NCBI GenBank assembly: GCA_024637395.1
Contig: JAGXFG010000118.1
Location: forward strand, 1 to 56,052
Direction: 5' to 3'
Origin: Burkholderiaceae bacterium
GTDB lineage: Bacteria; Pseudomonadota; Gammaproteobacteria; Burkholderiales; Burkholderiaceae_E
Length of the DNA: 56,052 nt
In this document: one piece after another, positions 1 to 9,424 of the stretch
Layout: each line of letters opens with the position of its first letter
Numbering within the stretch: position 1 is the first letter of the stretch
Position numbers and translations under genes: made by a program
Notes under the pieces: model-generated
Told to the model about the DNA's origin: nothing
Seen by the model: only the letters and a program-made list of their open reading frames with translations
Database searches by the model: none

Positions 1-669
1 GAAGCACGGCGGCGCATAGACGACCAGGCAATGCTCGATCGCCACCGGCCGATCGTCTTCAGCACCCTGGTCGATGTCGCCATCAACGAGGTACTGCGAG
101 GCGCCCACGCCCGCTTTCTTGACCTGTTCGCGACTTTCGTCGAGCCGCTGGAGCAGGAATTGATGGTTCTCTCCAGCCATACCATCGGCCAGTCGCACAC
201 TCTGGTCAACAGCGAAAGCTACGACGATCGGATGCGGGCGATCAACTTTTCGCTGAGCCACGACGACGGACAGTCGGACGCCGACCTGGCGTCGGCCCAG
301 ATGATCCTGGTGGGTGTGTCGCGCAGCGGCAAGACCCCGACCACGCTGTACCTGGCAATGCAGTACGGGATTCGCTCGGCCAACTATCCGCTGATCCCGG
401 AAGATTTCGAGCGCCGCCGGCTGCCGGAAACGCTCTACAAGTACAAGTCCAAGCTCTTCGGGCTGACGATCACTCCGGAAAGGCTCTCGGAGGTCCGTAA
501 TGAGCGCCGCCCGGGCAGCGTCTACGCTACGCTCGAAAACTGCCGGCACGAGATCTCCGCGGCCGAGGCAATGATGCGCCGCGAGGGCATCAAGTGGCTT
601 TCCTCGACCCACAAGTCGATCGAGGAAATCGCCACCACGATCTTGCAGGAACTGAACCTGCGCCCCTGA
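1..669 (+). CDS. ppsR: Phosphoenolpyruvate synthase regulatory protein (PpsR, DUF299), 5' partial
   Basis: Bifunctional Ser/Thr kinase and Pi-dependent pyrophosphorylase of the DUF299 family, which switches PEP synthase off and on by ADP-dependent phosphorylation and dephosphorylation. The reading frame is open from base 1, and the in-frame residues before the first Met (EARRRIDDQA) match the family, so the gene begins left of the window. About 222 residues of a usual 270-280 are visible. The P-loop-like GVSRSGKTPT motif, the SLYLAMQ/ANYPLI-type segment and the C-terminal STxxSIEEIAT motif are all present. It converges on the nucleoside transporter operon. Identity is firm from motif order; ppsA itself is not in view. 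Confidence 0.93.
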   Translation, partial: EARRRIDDQAMLDRHRPIVFSTLVDVAINEVLRGAHARFLDLFATFVEPLEQELMVLSSHTIGQSHTLVNSESYDDRMRAINFSLSHDDGQSDADLASAQMILVGVSRSGKTPTTLYLAMQYGIRSANYPLIPEDFERRRLPETLYKYKSKLFGLTITPERLSEVRNERRPGSVYATLENCRHEISAAEAMMRREGIKWLSSTHKSIEEIATTILQELNLRP

Positions 670-704
670 GGCGCGCGGCAGCACGGCCGCCCATCCCGGC
701 ACCC

Positions 705-733
705 AAAAAAAGAGCGCCGCAAAGCGGCGCTCT
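705..733 (-). terminator. Intrinsic terminator of the nucleoside ABC transporter operon
   Basis: A perfect 10-bp inverted repeat (AGAGCGCCGC / GCGGCGCTCT) with an AAA loop lies at 711-733. On the minus strand it runs straight into about seven T residues (705-711). It sits about 43 bases past the stop of the BMP lipoprotein gene. A smaller GCCCC-TTCA-GGGGC hairpin at 749-762 lies between the two. There is no T-tract on the plus side, so it should stop only minus-strand transcription. Confidence 0.9.
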
Positions 734-775
734 CCTGATGCCGGATGAGCCCCTTCAGGGGCCCGCCCGATCTTC

Positions 776-1933
776 TCAGTTGCTCGAGGGAAGCTTGCCC
801 TCGACGCCCTTGACATAGAAGTTGATGCCGCTGAGGAACTTGTCGTCGGCGATCTGGTCGTTCTCAAGCACCGTCTTGCCGTCGGAGCCCACGATCGGAC
901 CCTTCCAGATCGCGTAGCTGCCGTCCTTCAGTCCGGCCTTGACCTTCTCCACCGCTTCCTTGGTCTCGGCTGGCACGGCGTCGGAAATCGAAACGATGTC
1001 GATCGCCCCTTCCTTGACACCCCACCAGTTGTGCTGGTTGCCGGTCCAGGTGCCATTGAGCGCCTCACCGACCGCCTTGATGTAATAAGGGCTCCAGTTG
1101 ATGACTGCCGAGGCCAGATGCGCCTTCGGACCGTAAGCGGTCATGTCGGAGTCCCAACCGAAAGCGTACTTGCCGTTCTTCTCGGCGGTCTGCAGCACGG
1201 CGGACGAGTCGGTGTTCTGCATCAGAACGTCGGCGCCGCCGTTGATCAGCGACTGCGCAGCCTCGGTTTCCTTGGGCGGGTTGAACCACTCGTTCACCCA
1301 CACGACCTTGGTCGTGATCTTGGGATTGAAGCTTTGCGCGCCCAGGGTGAAGGCATTGATGTTCCGGATGACCTCGGGAATGGGGATCGAGCCCACCACG
1401 CCCAGCACATTGGTCTTGGTCATCTTGCCGGCGATCACGCCGGCCATGTAAGCGCCCTCGTAGGTGCGCGAGTCATAGGTGCGCATGTTATCGGCCTGCT
1501 TGTAGCCGGTGGCATGCTCGAACTTCACCTCCTTGTTGTCCGCGGCAACCTTGAGCATCGGCTCCATATAGCCAAAGGTGGTGCCGAAGATCAGCTTGTT
1601 GCCCTGCCCGACCATGTCGCGGAAGACGCGTTCGGCGTCGGCCGCTTCGGGCACTTTCTCGACAAAGCTGGTCACGACCTTGTCGCCGAATTCATTCTCG
1701 ACCGCCTTGCGGGCGTTGTCATGCGCAAAAGTCCAGCCACCGTCGCCGACCGGGCCGACATAGGCAAAAGCAACTTTCAGCGGCTCAGCCTTGGGCGCTG
1801 CGGCCTCAGCGGGCGCCGGAGCCTCGGCGGTCTTGGGCTCTTCCTTTTTGCCGCAGCCGGCAATAGCCAGCGCGAGCACGGCTGGTGCGAGGGCTGCGTA
1901 GCGCAGCAGCGAACGCTTGGACGAGGCAGTCAT
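776..1933 (-). CDS. BMP-family ABC transporter substrate-binding lipoprotein (purine nucleoside type)
   Basis: Periplasmic binding lipoprotein of the BMP/PnrA/Med family, expected to capture nucleosides or related ligands for the adjacent importer. The start at 1933 is chosen because AGGAGA lies six bases upstream on the minus strand. It gives a 385-residue protein with a lipoprotein signal peptide and lipobox (LAIAGC, Cys27). An Ala/Pro/Glu-rich linker (about 33-50) follows, then the BMP domain beginning KVAFAYVGPVGDGGWTFAHD. The longer upstream open frame is only the shadow of the permease gene. It is last in the operon ATPase-permease-permease-binding protein and is followed by a strong terminator. 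The ligand is inferred from family; some homologues bind other small molecules. Confidence 0.92.
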   Translation of the reverse strand: MTASSKRSLLRYAALAPAVLALAIAGCGKKEEPKTAEAPAPAEAAAPKAEPLKVAFAYVGPVGDGGWTFAHDNARKAVENEFGDKVVTSFVEKVPEAADAERVFRDMVGQGNKLIFGTTFGYMEPMLKVAADNKEVKFEHATGYKQADNMRTYDSRTYEGAYMAGVIAGKMTKTNVLGVVGSIPIPEVIRNINAFTLGAQSFNPKITTKVVWVNEWFNPPKETEAAQSLINGGADVLMQNTDSSAVLQTAEKNGKYAFGWDSDMTAYGPKAHLASAVINWSPYYIKAVGEALNGTWTGNQHNWWGVKEGAIDIVSISDAVPAETKEAVEKVKAGLKDGSYAIWKGPIVGSDGKTVLENDQIADDKFLSGINFYVKGVEGKLPSSN

Positions 1934-1986
1934 TTCTTCTCCTGTTGGTGGGATTCGGTAGTCAAGCAACTGCTGATTATCGAACA

Positions 1987-2910
1987 TCAGTTGCCGGGGT
2001 AAAAGGGTTTTCCGAGAGACGCTGGCATGTTGACGCGAATAAACGTTGGATTGCGTGAAATCAGCACCAGCACCGCAATCGTCGAGAGGTAGGGAAGCAT
2101 GGACAACAGCTGGCTGGAAACCTGCACACCAATCCCCTGCAGGTAGAACTGGAACATCGTAACCCCGCCGAACAGGTACGCGCCAAGCAGCACCCGGCGC
2201 GGGCGCCAGGTGGCAAAGGTCGTCAAGGCCAACGCAATCCAGCCCCGTCCGCCGGTCATCGATTCCACCCACAGCGGGGTGTAGACCACCGAGATATAGG
2301 CACCTGCCAGGCCGCACAGGGCCCCGCCAGTCATCACCGCAAGAAGTCGGATACGGCGCACCGGGTAACCCAGCGCATGGGCCGATTCGGGAGATTCGCC
2401 GACCGCGCGCAGCACCAGCCCCGGGCGCGAGCGGTACAGGAACCAGACCATGCCCAGTGCCAACGCGATGGCGAGGTAAACCATCGGGTGCTGGCGAAAG
2501 AGCGCCGGCCCCAGCAGCGGAATGTCGCCGAGCAGGGGTATCTGGAACTGTGGCCGCGGCGGCAGGGCCTTGCCCACGTAGCCCAGTCCCACAAAGGCTG
2601 AGAAACCGCCGCCAAACAGGCTCAGCGCCAGCCCGGTGGCGTACTGGTTGGTATTGAGCCAGATCACGAGCCAGCCGAACACCGCCGCCACCAACGCGCC
2701 GACCAGCGCGGCGGCCAGGAAGGCCAGTGTATCGCTGCCGGTGTGCAGGGCCACCGCAAAGCCCGCAATCGCGCAGATCAGCAACATTCCCTCGGCGCCG
2801 AGATTGAGGATCCCAGCGCGTTCGTTGGCCAGCAGCCCGAGTGATGCCAGCGCCAGCGGCGTACCGGCGTTGAGGGTGGCAGCAATCAGCAGCGCGATTT
2901 CCAGCATCAT
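1987..2910 (-). CDS. ABC transporter permease, nucleoside/simple-sugar type (NupQ/YufQ-like)
   Basis: Inner-membrane permease of the BPD_transp_2 family, about 307 residues and largely hydrophobic. It carries the family segment LLANERAGILNLGAEGMLL near the N-terminus and the GESPESAHALGY coupling-type loop in the middle (about 170-185). The start at 2910 overlaps the TGA of the preceding permease by one base (TGATG), which indicates translational coupling. An in-frame extension to 2952 would add 14 polar residues and lie inside the neighbour, so I reject it. It pairs with the permease at 2910-3974 to form the membrane channel of the importer. Confidence 0.9.
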   Translation of the reverse strand: MMLEIALLIAATLNAGTPLALASLGLLANERAGILNLGAEGMLLICAIAGFAVALHTGSDTLAFLAAALVGALVAAVFGWLVIWLNTNQYATGLALSLFGGGFSAFVGLGYVGKALPPRPQFQIPLLGDIPLLGPALFRQHPMVYLAIALALGMVWFLYRSRPGLVLRAVGESPESAHALGYPVRRIRLLAVMTGGALCGLAGAYISVVYTPLWVESMTGGRGWIALALTTFATWRPRRVLLGAYLFGGVTMFQFYLQGIGVQVSSQLLSMLPYLSTIAVLVLISRNPTFIRVNMPASLGKPFYPGN

Positions 2911-3974
2911 CAACGAGTCCAGCGAATCCGGTAACGAATCAGGGTGTCGCACCCCAGCAGGGTGATCAGCAGCAGCCCCTGGAAAACTCCGGTAAGCGCA
3001 TTCGGCAGTCCCAGCCGCGATTGCGCAAGCTCCCCGCCAATGAGCATCATCGACAGCAGAAATCCCGCAAAGACACAGCCGATCGGGAGCAGGCGCCCGA
3101 CAAAGGCGACGATGATCGCCGTAAACCCATAACCCGGCGAGACATGGAGCGTCAGTTGCCCCAGCGGTCCGGCGACCTCCATCGCCCCGGCCAGGCCCGC
3201 GGTCGCGCCGCTCACCAGCATCGAGACCCAGAGCGCACGGCGAGCGGCAAACCCGGCGTAGCGGGCGGCGTCCGGCGCCATCCCTCCGACCTGCAACTGG
3301 AAGCCTACGTAAGTGCGGAACATGAACACCCAGACCACCCCAACCGCGGCCAACGCGACCAGAAATCCGACGTGCAGCCGTGAGGAAGCAACTATGAGCG
3401 GAAGCAGGGTCTCGGGCGCAAACATCCTGGTCTGCGGAAAGTTATAGCCTTGCGGATCCTTCCACGGACCAAACACCAGGTAGCTGAGCAGCAGCTGGGC
3501 GACGTAAACCAGCATCAGGCTGACCAGGATCTCGTTGGCGTGAAAGCGGTCTCGCAGCAGAGCCGTGATCGATGCCCACAGCATGCCGCCGAGAATTCCG
3601 CAGATCATGATCGGCAGGACCACCCAGCGGCCCAGATCACCGGCGCCGACCGTGGTCACGTAGAGCGCCATCCCACCGGCAGCCATCGCCCCGGCCAGCA
3701 GCTGCCCCTCGGCGCCGATATTCCAGACATTGGAGCGATAGCACACCGACAGCCCGATCGCACACAGGATCAGGGGGGTCGCCTTGATCGCCAGCTCGGT
3801 CAACGAGTAGACGCTGCTCAGGGGCTCATAGAAGAACATCCGCAATCCCGCCACCGGGTCCTTGCCCAGCACCACAAACAACAGGGTGCCGAGCACCACG
3901 GTCAGCGCCAGCGCAATCAGTGGCGAGGCGAACGCCATCGGGCGCGAGAGCTTCGGCCGGGGTTCAAGCCGCAT
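2910..3974 (-). CDS. ABC transporter permease, nucleoside/simple-sugar type (NupP/YufP-like)
   Basis: First permease of the importer, 354 residues, BPD_transp_2 family. A short basic N-terminus precedes a membrane helix (about 13-36). The conserved stretch SVCYRSNVWNIGAEGQLLAGA (about 76-96) and a later GMAPDAARYAGF loop are typical of subunits that pair with BMP-family receptors. Its ATG overlaps the 3' end of the ATPase gene by 11 bases and its stop overlaps the next permease by one base, so the three genes read as one coupled transcript. Confidence 0.9.
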   Translation of the reverse strand: MRLEPRPKLSRPMAFASPLIALALTVVLGTLLFVVLGKDPVAGLRMFFYEPLSSVYSLTELAIKATPLILCAIGLSVCYRSNVWNIGAEGQLLAGAMAAGGMALYVTTVGAGDLGRWVVLPIMICGILGGMLWASITALLRDRFHANEILVSLMLVYVAQLLLSYLVFGPWKDPQGYNFPQTRMFAPETLLPLIVASSRLHVGFLVALAAVGVVWVFMFRTYVGFQLQVGGMAPDAARYAGFAARRALWVSMLVSGATAGLAGAMEVAGPLGQLTLHVSPGYGFTAIIVAFVGRLLPIGCVFAGFLLSMMLIGGELAQSRLGLPNALTGVFQGLLLITLLGCDTLIRYRIRWTR

Positions 3975-5502
3975 GGGTTTCTCCCCCGGTTGCCGCGCCC
4001 GGCCAAAGCCCGCTCATCCACTGGCCGATGGTCTCGACATTGGCCTCCGCAATCGGAATCGACGGCGACAGTCGCCCGCCGGCGATCACCACCAACCGGT
4101 CACTGATTTCGAAGAGCTCGTCGAGTTCCTCGGAAACCACCAGCACGGCACAACCGTTGCCCCGCAAAGCCAGCAGTTCGGCGCGAATCTGTGCCGCGGC
4201 GCCGACGTCCACCCCCCAGGTCGGCTGGGAAACGATCAACGCGCGGGGCTCGGCATCGATTTCGCGGCCGACGATGAATTTCTGCAGATTGCCGCCCGAG
4301 AGGCTCATCGCCGCAGATTGGGAACCATCGGCCTTGACGGCGAACCGGCCAATCAGCGAGCGCGCCAGCTCTGCCACCGCGCCCAGCCCGATCCAGCCGC
4401 GCTTGATCAGCGCCCGGCGCCGGCCGCGATCATGCAGGCGGGTAAGCAGGACGTTCTGGGCCAGCGACATCCCGGGAACAGCGCCGCGACCGAGGCGCTC
4501 CTCGGGAACGAAATGCAGTCCAAGCCGGCGCCGGCGGCGCGGCCCGAGCCGTCCGATCGGATTGCCGAACAGCCTGATCGCCGAATCTTCGGCATGCAGA
4601 TCCTCGCCCGAGAGCGCCGCCAGCAATTCCCGCTGGCCATTACCGGAGACGCCGGCAATTCCCACAATCTCGCCGCTGCGCACCTGCAGATCGATGTCGC
4701 GCAAGGCCGTGCCAAAACGGTCCTGCTGAGGCAAGCTCAGTGCGCGAACCTCGATTACCACCGCGCCGGGAGTCACCGCCTCGTGGCGCAGGCGGGGCGG
4801 ATCGGCACCGATCATCAAACGCGACAGACTGGCGTTGGTTTCGAGCGCCGGATCTACTTCGCCGGTCACGCGACCGGCGCGCAGGATGGTGCAGTTGTGG
4901 CACAGGCGCCGAATCTCGTCGAGCTTGTGACTGATATAGAGAATGCTGCAGCCCGTTGCGGCCAGTTTCCGCAGGGTATCGAACAGCCGATCCACCGCCT
5001 GGGGCGTCAGCACCGAGGTCGGTTCGTCGAGGATCAGCAGACTCGGATCGGTGAGCAGCGCCCGCACGATCTCGACCCGCTGGCGCTGGCCGACCGCCAG
5101 GGTGTGGACCGGCCGGTCAGGATCGATTTCCAGGCCATACTGGCCGCCGACCGCGCTGATGCGTTCGGCTACCGCGGCCAGGCTGACGGTGCTCTCCAGC
5201 CCAAGCCAGACGTTTTCTGCGACCGTCAGGGTCTCGAACAGCGAGAAGTTCTGGAACACCATCGAGATGCCGAGCGCACGCGCGTCATGCGGGGAGCGAA
5301 TCTCCACCGCTGCGCCATTCCACAGGATCGTACCGGCGTCCGCACGAACCGCGCCGTAGATGATCTTCATCAGGGTCGACTTGCCGGCGCCGTTCTCGCC
5401 GAGCACGGCGTGAATCTCCCCGGACTGCAAGCGCAGGTCAACATCGTCGCAGGCGACGACACCTGGGTAGTGCTTGCTGATGCCGCGTAGTTCCAGTCGC
5501 AC
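3964..5502 (-). CDS. ABC transporter ATP-binding protein with two nucleotide-binding domains (NupO/YufO-like)
   Basis: Double-ABC ATPase energising the nucleoside-type importer, 512 residues, starting with GTG. The first domain has Walker A GENGAGKST (35-43), a signature region VGQRQRVEI (about 136-144) and Walker B LLILDEPTS (about 156-164). The second domain has a degenerate P-loop (GVSGNGQREL, about 282), signature SLSGGNLQKF (about 398) and a Walker-B-like region with SQPT in place of DEPT (about 418). This asymmetry is normal for the simple-sugar/nucleoside subfamily, in which only the first site is fully canonical. It is the first gene of the operon; no clear sigma-70 promoter is visible in the 53 bases upstream. 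Confidence 0.92.
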   Translation of the reverse strand: MRLELRGISKHYPGVVACDDVDLRLQSGEIHAVLGENGAGKSTLMKIIYGAVRADAGTILWNGAAVEIRSPHDARALGISMVFQNFSLFETLTVAENVWLGLESTVSLAAVAERISAVGGQYGLEIDPDRPVHTLAVGQRQRVEIVRALLTDPSLLILDEPTSVLTPQAVDRLFDTLRKLAATGCSILYISHKLDEIRRLCHNCTILRAGRVTGEVDPALETNASLSRLMIGADPPRLRHEAVTPGAVVIEVRALSLPQQDRFGTALRDIDLQVRSGEIVGIAGVSGNGQRELLAALSGEDLHAEDSAIRLFGNPIGRLGPRRRRRLGLHFVPEERLGRGAVPGMSLAQNVLLTRLHDRGRRRALIKRGWIGLGAVAELARSLIGRFAVKADGSQSAAMSLSGGNLQKFIVGREIDAEPRALIVSQPTWGVDVGAAAQIRAELLALRGNGCAVLVVSEELDELFEISDRLVVIAGGRLSPSIPIAEANVETIGQWMSGLWPGAATGGETHAA

Positions 5503-5555
5503 GTTATTCGCCCGCTTACCTCAGGCCGGTGTTAGTCAGCGCAGAGTGCAGCACT

Positions 5556-6371
5556 TTACACGACCTCGCTGCGCGCGGCTGTGCTCTGCCCGGCGCTGCG
5601 GCGCTGGCGCAATTGCTCGTAGAGTGCCACCGCGGCCGCGGTGGCGACATTCAGTGATTCGACGGCGCCGGCGTGGGGGATCGACACCGCCCGCGACTGC
5701 GGCAGCGCCATGAGCTCGTCGGCAAGACCAGCTCCTTCGTTGCCCAGCAACCAGATGGCCGGGCCCAGCAGGTCGGCATCGTAGAGGCACTGCGCATCGT
5801 CAGCGCGCAACCCCAGTAGTTGAACCCGTGCGCGCTCGCGCAGGACAGCCACCGGCACCGCTTCGTAGATCTGCAGGTGGAAGTGCGCGCCCATGCCGGC
5901 GCGCATCACCTTGGGCGACCAGGCCGGAGTGGCCTCGGGCGACAACAACACCATGGTCACCCCGACCGCCGCGCAAGTGCGCAGGATGGTGCCAAGATTG
6001 CCCGGGTCCTGGATCCGGTCGAGATAGACCGCGTCGGATCCGATCGCCGCGGGCAACTCCGGCACTGGCACATCGATCACGGCCAGCGGCCCATTGCCGT
6101 GCCCAACCTGGCTGGCCCGCTCGAACAAGGGGTCGGCCAGCACCGTCGGGGGGCGGCCAAGGCGCGCGATCAGTGCGGCGTGTTCGGCCAGCGCCAAGGC
6201 ACGCTCGGGAACGAAGAGGTTCCGCAACTCGCCGTAGCGATCGAGATAGGACTCGATCAGGTGGATGCCCTCGATCACGGTCTGGCCGCTGCGACGCCGC
6301 TCGCGGGCCGAGCCGCCGAGCCGAAGCAGGCTGCGGTAGTGGTCGTTGGCGGCCGAACGGATCGCGCTCAC
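5556..6371 (-). CDS. TrmH/SpoU-family RNA 2'-O-methyltransferase
   Basis: SPOUT-superfamily methyltransferase that methylates a ribose 2'-OH in rRNA or tRNA; the target cannot be told from sequence. The three family motifs are present: [15 protein letters not shown] (about 111-125), LLGNEGAGL (about 204-212) and [19 protein letters not shown] (about 230-248). An N-terminal substrate-binding domain begins [17 protein letters not shown]. The start is GTG at 6371, which overlaps the rnhB stop as GTGA; the longer open frame upstream runs inside rnhB. The protein is 271 residues. It is the last gene of the long minus-strand envelope block. Confidence 0.88.
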   Translation of the reverse strand: MSAIRSAANDHYRSLLRLGGSARERRRSGQTVIEGIHLIESYLDRYGELRNLFVPERALALAEHAALIARLGRPPTVLADPLFERASQVGHGNGPLAVIDVPVPELPAAIGSDAVYLDRIQDPGNLGTILRTCAAVGVTMVLLSPEATPAWSPKVMRAGMGAHFHLQIYEAVPVAVLRERARVQLLGLRADDAQCLYDADLLGPAIWLLGNEGAGLADELMALPQSRAVSIPHAGAVESLNVATAAAVALYEQLRQRRSAGQSTAARSEVV

Positions 6372-7000
6372 GGCGCATCTTCCCCGCTCGCCCGGGCGGC
6401 AGCGCGCACCGGCGCAAAACTCATCCGGTGCTCGACGCACGGCCCGTGCTCGGCCAGCCTGCTCAGGTGCAATTGACTCGGATAGCCCTTGTGGCCATCG
6501 AATCCGTATATCGGAAAGCGCAGGTGCAATTCGCGCAGACATTGGTCGCGCGCGGTCTTGGCGAGGATCGAGGCTGCCGAAATCGCCGGTTCCAATGCGT
6601 CGCCACGCACCAGCGTCTCGACCCGGCAATCGAGGCGCGGAGCCTGATTGCCGTCGACCCTAGCCAGCACCGGCCTGACCGTCAGAGCTTCAACGGCACG
6701 GCGCATGGCCAGCATGGTCGCCTGGAGAATGTTGATCTGGTCGATCTCGGCCGCGCTGGCACTGGCGATCGACCAGGCAATGGCACGCTCACGGATGAGC
6801 AAGGCGAGTTGCTCGCGCCGCCGCGGCGACAGGGTCTTGGAATCGCGCAAGCCCTCGACCGGGCGCGCCGGATCGAGGATCACTGCCGCCGCGTACACCG
6901 GACCCGCCAGCGGTCCCCGGCCGGCTTCGTCAACGCCACAAACGAGCGGCTCGTCGAACGGCAATTGTTCCGTCCGGGTTACGCGCCACGGCTCAGACAT
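6368..7000 (-). CDS. rnhB: Ribonuclease HII
   Basis: Cytoplasmic RNase HII removes ribonucleotides misincorporated into DNA and RNA from RNA/DNA hybrids. At 210 residues it is the usual length. It carries [15 protein letters not shown] near the N-terminus (D24, E25), DSK at 53-55, VDG with D116, and [20 protein letters not shown] (D134 onward), which supply the four acidic metal ligands. It overlaps the 3' end of lpxB by eight bases and the methyltransferase start by four. The lpxB-rnhB order is common in proteobacteria. Confidence 0.96.
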   Translation of the reverse strand: MSEPWRVTRTEQLPFDEPLVCGVDEAGRGPLAGPVYAAAVILDPARPVEGLRDSKTLSPRRREQLALLIRERAIAWSIASASAAEIDQINILQATMLAMRRAVEALTVRPVLARVDGNQAPRLDCRVETLVRGDALEPAISAASILAKTARDQCLRELHLRFPIYGFDGHKGYPSQLHLSRLAEHGPCVEHRMSFAPVRAAARASGEDAP

Positions 7001-8150
7001 CGGCTACTTCCATGATCAGTTCGGCGGCGCGCTCGGCACAGCCGCGGCGCAGCTGCTCGTGAAGTAGCGTGAAGCGCTCGACCAGGCGCCGGCGGAGTGC
7101 ATCATCGTCGAGTTGCGCCAGCAACGCCGCGCCCATGGCAGCCGGCTCGACCGCTGTCTGGATGAACTCCGGCACCACCGCCTGCGCGCAGAGGATGTTG
7201 GGCAGGCCGATGTGGGGCAGGTATGCCATCCGGCGCATGATCTGGTAGTTGCTCCGGGCCAGGCGGTAGGCGATCACCATCGGCTTCTTGAACAGTGCGG
7301 CTTCCAGTGTCGCCGTGCCGCTGGCGACCAGGGCCGCATCGCAGGCTTCGAGCACGGTGTGCGAGCCTCCGGAAGTGACCCGCAAGCGCAAGCTCTCGGG
7401 CAGGCGCGCGGCCCGCACCCGCGCCACGATCCGGTCATAGTGGGCGGTGGAAGCAGCCGGCAGCACGAACTCGCACTCCGGCCGGCGTTCGTGAATCCAC
7501 GCAGCGGTCGCCAGGAATGGCCCCAACAGGTACTTCAGCTCGGAGGGTCTACTTCCGGGCAGCAAGGCCAGCACCGCGACGTCATCTTTGAGACCGAGTT
7601 CGGCGCGCGCGCGCTGCGGGTCCGGAGTCAGGGGAATGACATCGGCCATCGGGTGTCCGACGAAGGTCGCCGGAATGCCGGCCTCCCGGTAGATTTCCTG
7701 TTCGTGCGGGAACACCAGCAGCATATGGTCAACCGCATCCCTGATCTGCCCGAGCCGCCCCCGCCGCCAGGCCCACACCGAGGGGCTGATGAAATGCACC
7801 ACCGGGATCGAATCCCGGCGCAGTCTCGCCTCGATCGCCAAATTGAAGTCGGGCGCGTCGATCCCCAGAAAGCAATCCGGTCGCCAGGCGCGAACCCGGG
7901 CGACCAGGTCCTCGCGCATCCGGTGCAGCCGCGGATATTCGCGCAAGACCTCGACGTAGCCGCTCACCGACAATGCCGAAATGTCCCACCACCGCTCGAG
8001 GCCGACATCGGCCATCGCCGGACCGCCGATTCCGGCACTGTGCATCGCACCGGCATGCCTGCCCAGCGCCGCGAGCACTGAAGCGCCCAGCAAGTCGCCG
8101 GACTTCTCGCCGGCCACTGCCGCGAGCGACAGGACCGGACCGCCGGCCAT
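6993..8150 (-). CDS. lpxB: Lipid-A-disaccharide synthase
   Basis: GT19 glycosyltransferase at the inner membrane. It condenses UDP-2,3-diacylglucosamine with lipid X to form the lipid A disaccharide. The 385-residue product has the family landmarks [11 protein letters not shown] near the N-terminus, [29 protein letters not shown] and [10 protein letters not shown]. The ATG at 8150 overlaps the lpxA stop by one base (TGATG); the in-frame extension to 8573 is inside lpxA. The AGEASGD-type motif carries Lys in place of Ala or Thr, which is probably neutral. Confidence 0.96.
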   Translation of the reverse strand: MAGGPVLSLAAVAGEKSGDLLGASVLAALGRHAGAMHSAGIGGPAMADVGLERWWDISALSVSGYVEVLREYPRLHRMREDLVARVRAWRPDCFLGIDAPDFNLAIEARLRRDSIPVVHFISPSVWAWRRGRLGQIRDAVDHMLLVFPHEQEIYREAGIPATFVGHPMADVIPLTPDPQRARAELGLKDDVAVLALLPGSRPSELKYLLGPFLATAAWIHERRPECEFVLPAASTAHYDRIVARVRAARLPESLRLRVTSGGSHTVLEACDAALVASGTATLEAALFKKPMVIAYRLARSNYQIMRRMAYLPHIGLPNILCAQAVVPEFIQTAVEPAAMGAALLAQLDDDALRRRLVERFTLLHEQLRRGCAERAAELIMEVADV

Positions 8151-8938
8151 CAGCGCACGATCCCTCTGGTAACCCCATCGAGGAAATCGACCAGCAACCC
8201 CAAATCCGGGGCCATTTGCGGGTCGAGCGTGGCGCTGTCGCGCAGTTCCTTGCGGGCCTGATCCAGCGTCAGCCCGGACTTGTAGATGGTCCGGTACGCG
8301 CGCCGCAGCGCCTGGATCCGCTCGGCCGAGTAGCCCCGCCGGCGCAGCCCCTCGGTGTTGATGCCGTGCGCCTCGGCGCTGTTGCCCGAAACCATCACAA
8401 ATGGCGGGATATCGTGGAGCACGACACTGCCCACTGCGCTCATCGCGTGGGCGCCAATCTTGCAGAACTGGTGCACGCCGGTGTAGCCGCCGAGGATGAC
8501 CCAGTCGCCGATCTCGACATGTCCGGCGAGGTTGGTGGTGTTGGCCAGAACCGTGTGGCTGCCCACCTGGCAATCGTGGGCCACGTGAACGTAGGCCATG
8601 ATCCAGTTGTCGTCGGCCACGCGCGTCGTCCCGCCGCCATGGGCGGTGCCGCGGTTGATGGTGACGAACTCGCGAACCGTGTTGCTGTCACCGATCTGCA
8701 GCAGGGTCGGTTCGTTGGCGTATTTCTTGTCCTGCGGCGCCGCCCCGATCGAGCAGAAGGGGAAGAAGCGATTGTCCCGGCCGATGGTGACCGGGCCTTC
8801 GATGACGCAGTGGGCTCCGATGCTGGTTTGCGGCCCGACACGCACCCCGGCACCGATCACGGCGTACGGACCGACGCTGACCGAGGAATCGAGTTCGGCG
8901 CGCGAATCGATGATCGCGCTGTCGTGGATCAGACTCAT
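8150..8938 (-). CDS. lpxA: UDP-N-acetylglucosamine acyltransferase
   Basis: First enzyme of lipid A synthesis, transferring a 3-hydroxyacyl chain from ACP to UDP-GlcNAc. At 262 residues it is standard length. It has an N-terminal left-handed beta-helix of hexapeptide repeats (about 1-190) and a helical C-terminal domain. The catalytic His lies in VHVAHDCQVG (His121, matching E. coli His125). INTEGLRRRGYS (about 205-216) begins the C-terminal domain. It lies six bases after fabZ and is coupled to lpxB. Acyl-chain preference cannot be read safely from sequence alone. Confidence 0.97.
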   Translation of the reverse strand: MSLIHDSAIIDSRAELDSSVSVGPYAVIGAGVRVGPQTSIGAHCVIEGPVTIGRDNRFFPFCSIGAAPQDKKYANEPTLLQIGDSNTVREFVTINRGTAHGGGTTRVADDNWIMAYVHVAHDCQVGSHTVLANTTNLAGHVEIGDWVILGGYTGVHQFCKIGAHAMSAVGSVVLHDIPPFVMVSGNSAEAHGINTEGLRRRGYSAERIQALRRAYRTIYKSGLTLDQARKELRDSATLDPQMAPDLGLLVDFLDGVTRGIVR

Positions 8939-8944
8939 GCGGTG

Positions 8945-9424
8945 CTACTCCGGCGACTGGCTGGCAGGAGCCGCTTCCGGGGAAATTTCGCGCAAGGTGC
9001 ACATCAGTTCGGCCTCTGCGGCGAGGGCACCATCGACCAGGGCGCGTCCGGCATATTTCCAGATCGAACGTGACATGCGCACGATTTCGACCTCGAGCCG
9101 CAACTGGTCGCCGGGCATCACCGGGCGCTTGAAGCGCGCGTGGTCAATGCCGACGAAGTAATAGACCGAGCGGTCGTCGGAACGCCGCCCCATGGTCTGG
9201 AACGACAGGATACCCGCCGCCTGGGCCAGGGCTTCGATCTGAAGCACGCCGGGCATGACCGGGTGATGAGGGAAATGGCCCTGGAAAAAAGGTTCGTTGA
9301 TGGTGACGTTCTTGAGCGCCACGATCCGCTTGCCCTTTTCGAGTTCAAGAACCCGATCGACCAGCAGAAACGGATAGCGATGCGGCAGGTGCTCGAGCAC
9401 CTCGTGGATGTCGAGAATGCTCAT
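8945..9424 (-). CDS. fabZ: 3-hydroxyacyl-[acyl-carrier-protein] dehydratase FabZ
   Basis: Hot-dog-fold dehydratase of type II fatty acid synthesis, removing water from 3-hydroxyacyl-ACP. It competes with LpxA and LpxD for the same acyl-ACP pool, which explains its place here. It has 159 residues, with [13 protein letters not shown] at the N-terminus. The active-site His is in [16 protein letters not shown] and the Glu in IEALAQAAG. The ATG overlaps the lpxD stop (ATGA) and a GGAG ribosome-binding site lies seven bases upstream, inside lpxD. Confidence 0.97.
   Translation of the reverse strand: MSILDIHEVLEHLPHRYPFLLVDRVLELEKGKRIVALKNVTINEPFFQGHFPHHPVMPGVLQIEALAQAAGILSFQTMGRRSDDRSVYYFVGIDHARFKRPVMPGDQLRLEVEIVRMSRSIWKYAGRALVDGALAAEAELMCTLREISPEAAPASQSPE

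Noticed and set aside
1934-2317. N-terminal extension of the BMP lipoprotein
   Set aside because: It would bury the lipoprotein signal peptide and overlap the permease gene; a good ribosome-binding site supports the start at 1933.
5828-7015. Plus-strand open frame of 395 codons
   Set aside because: Extremely Arg/Pro/Ala-rich; it lies antisense to rnhB and the methyltransferase gene.
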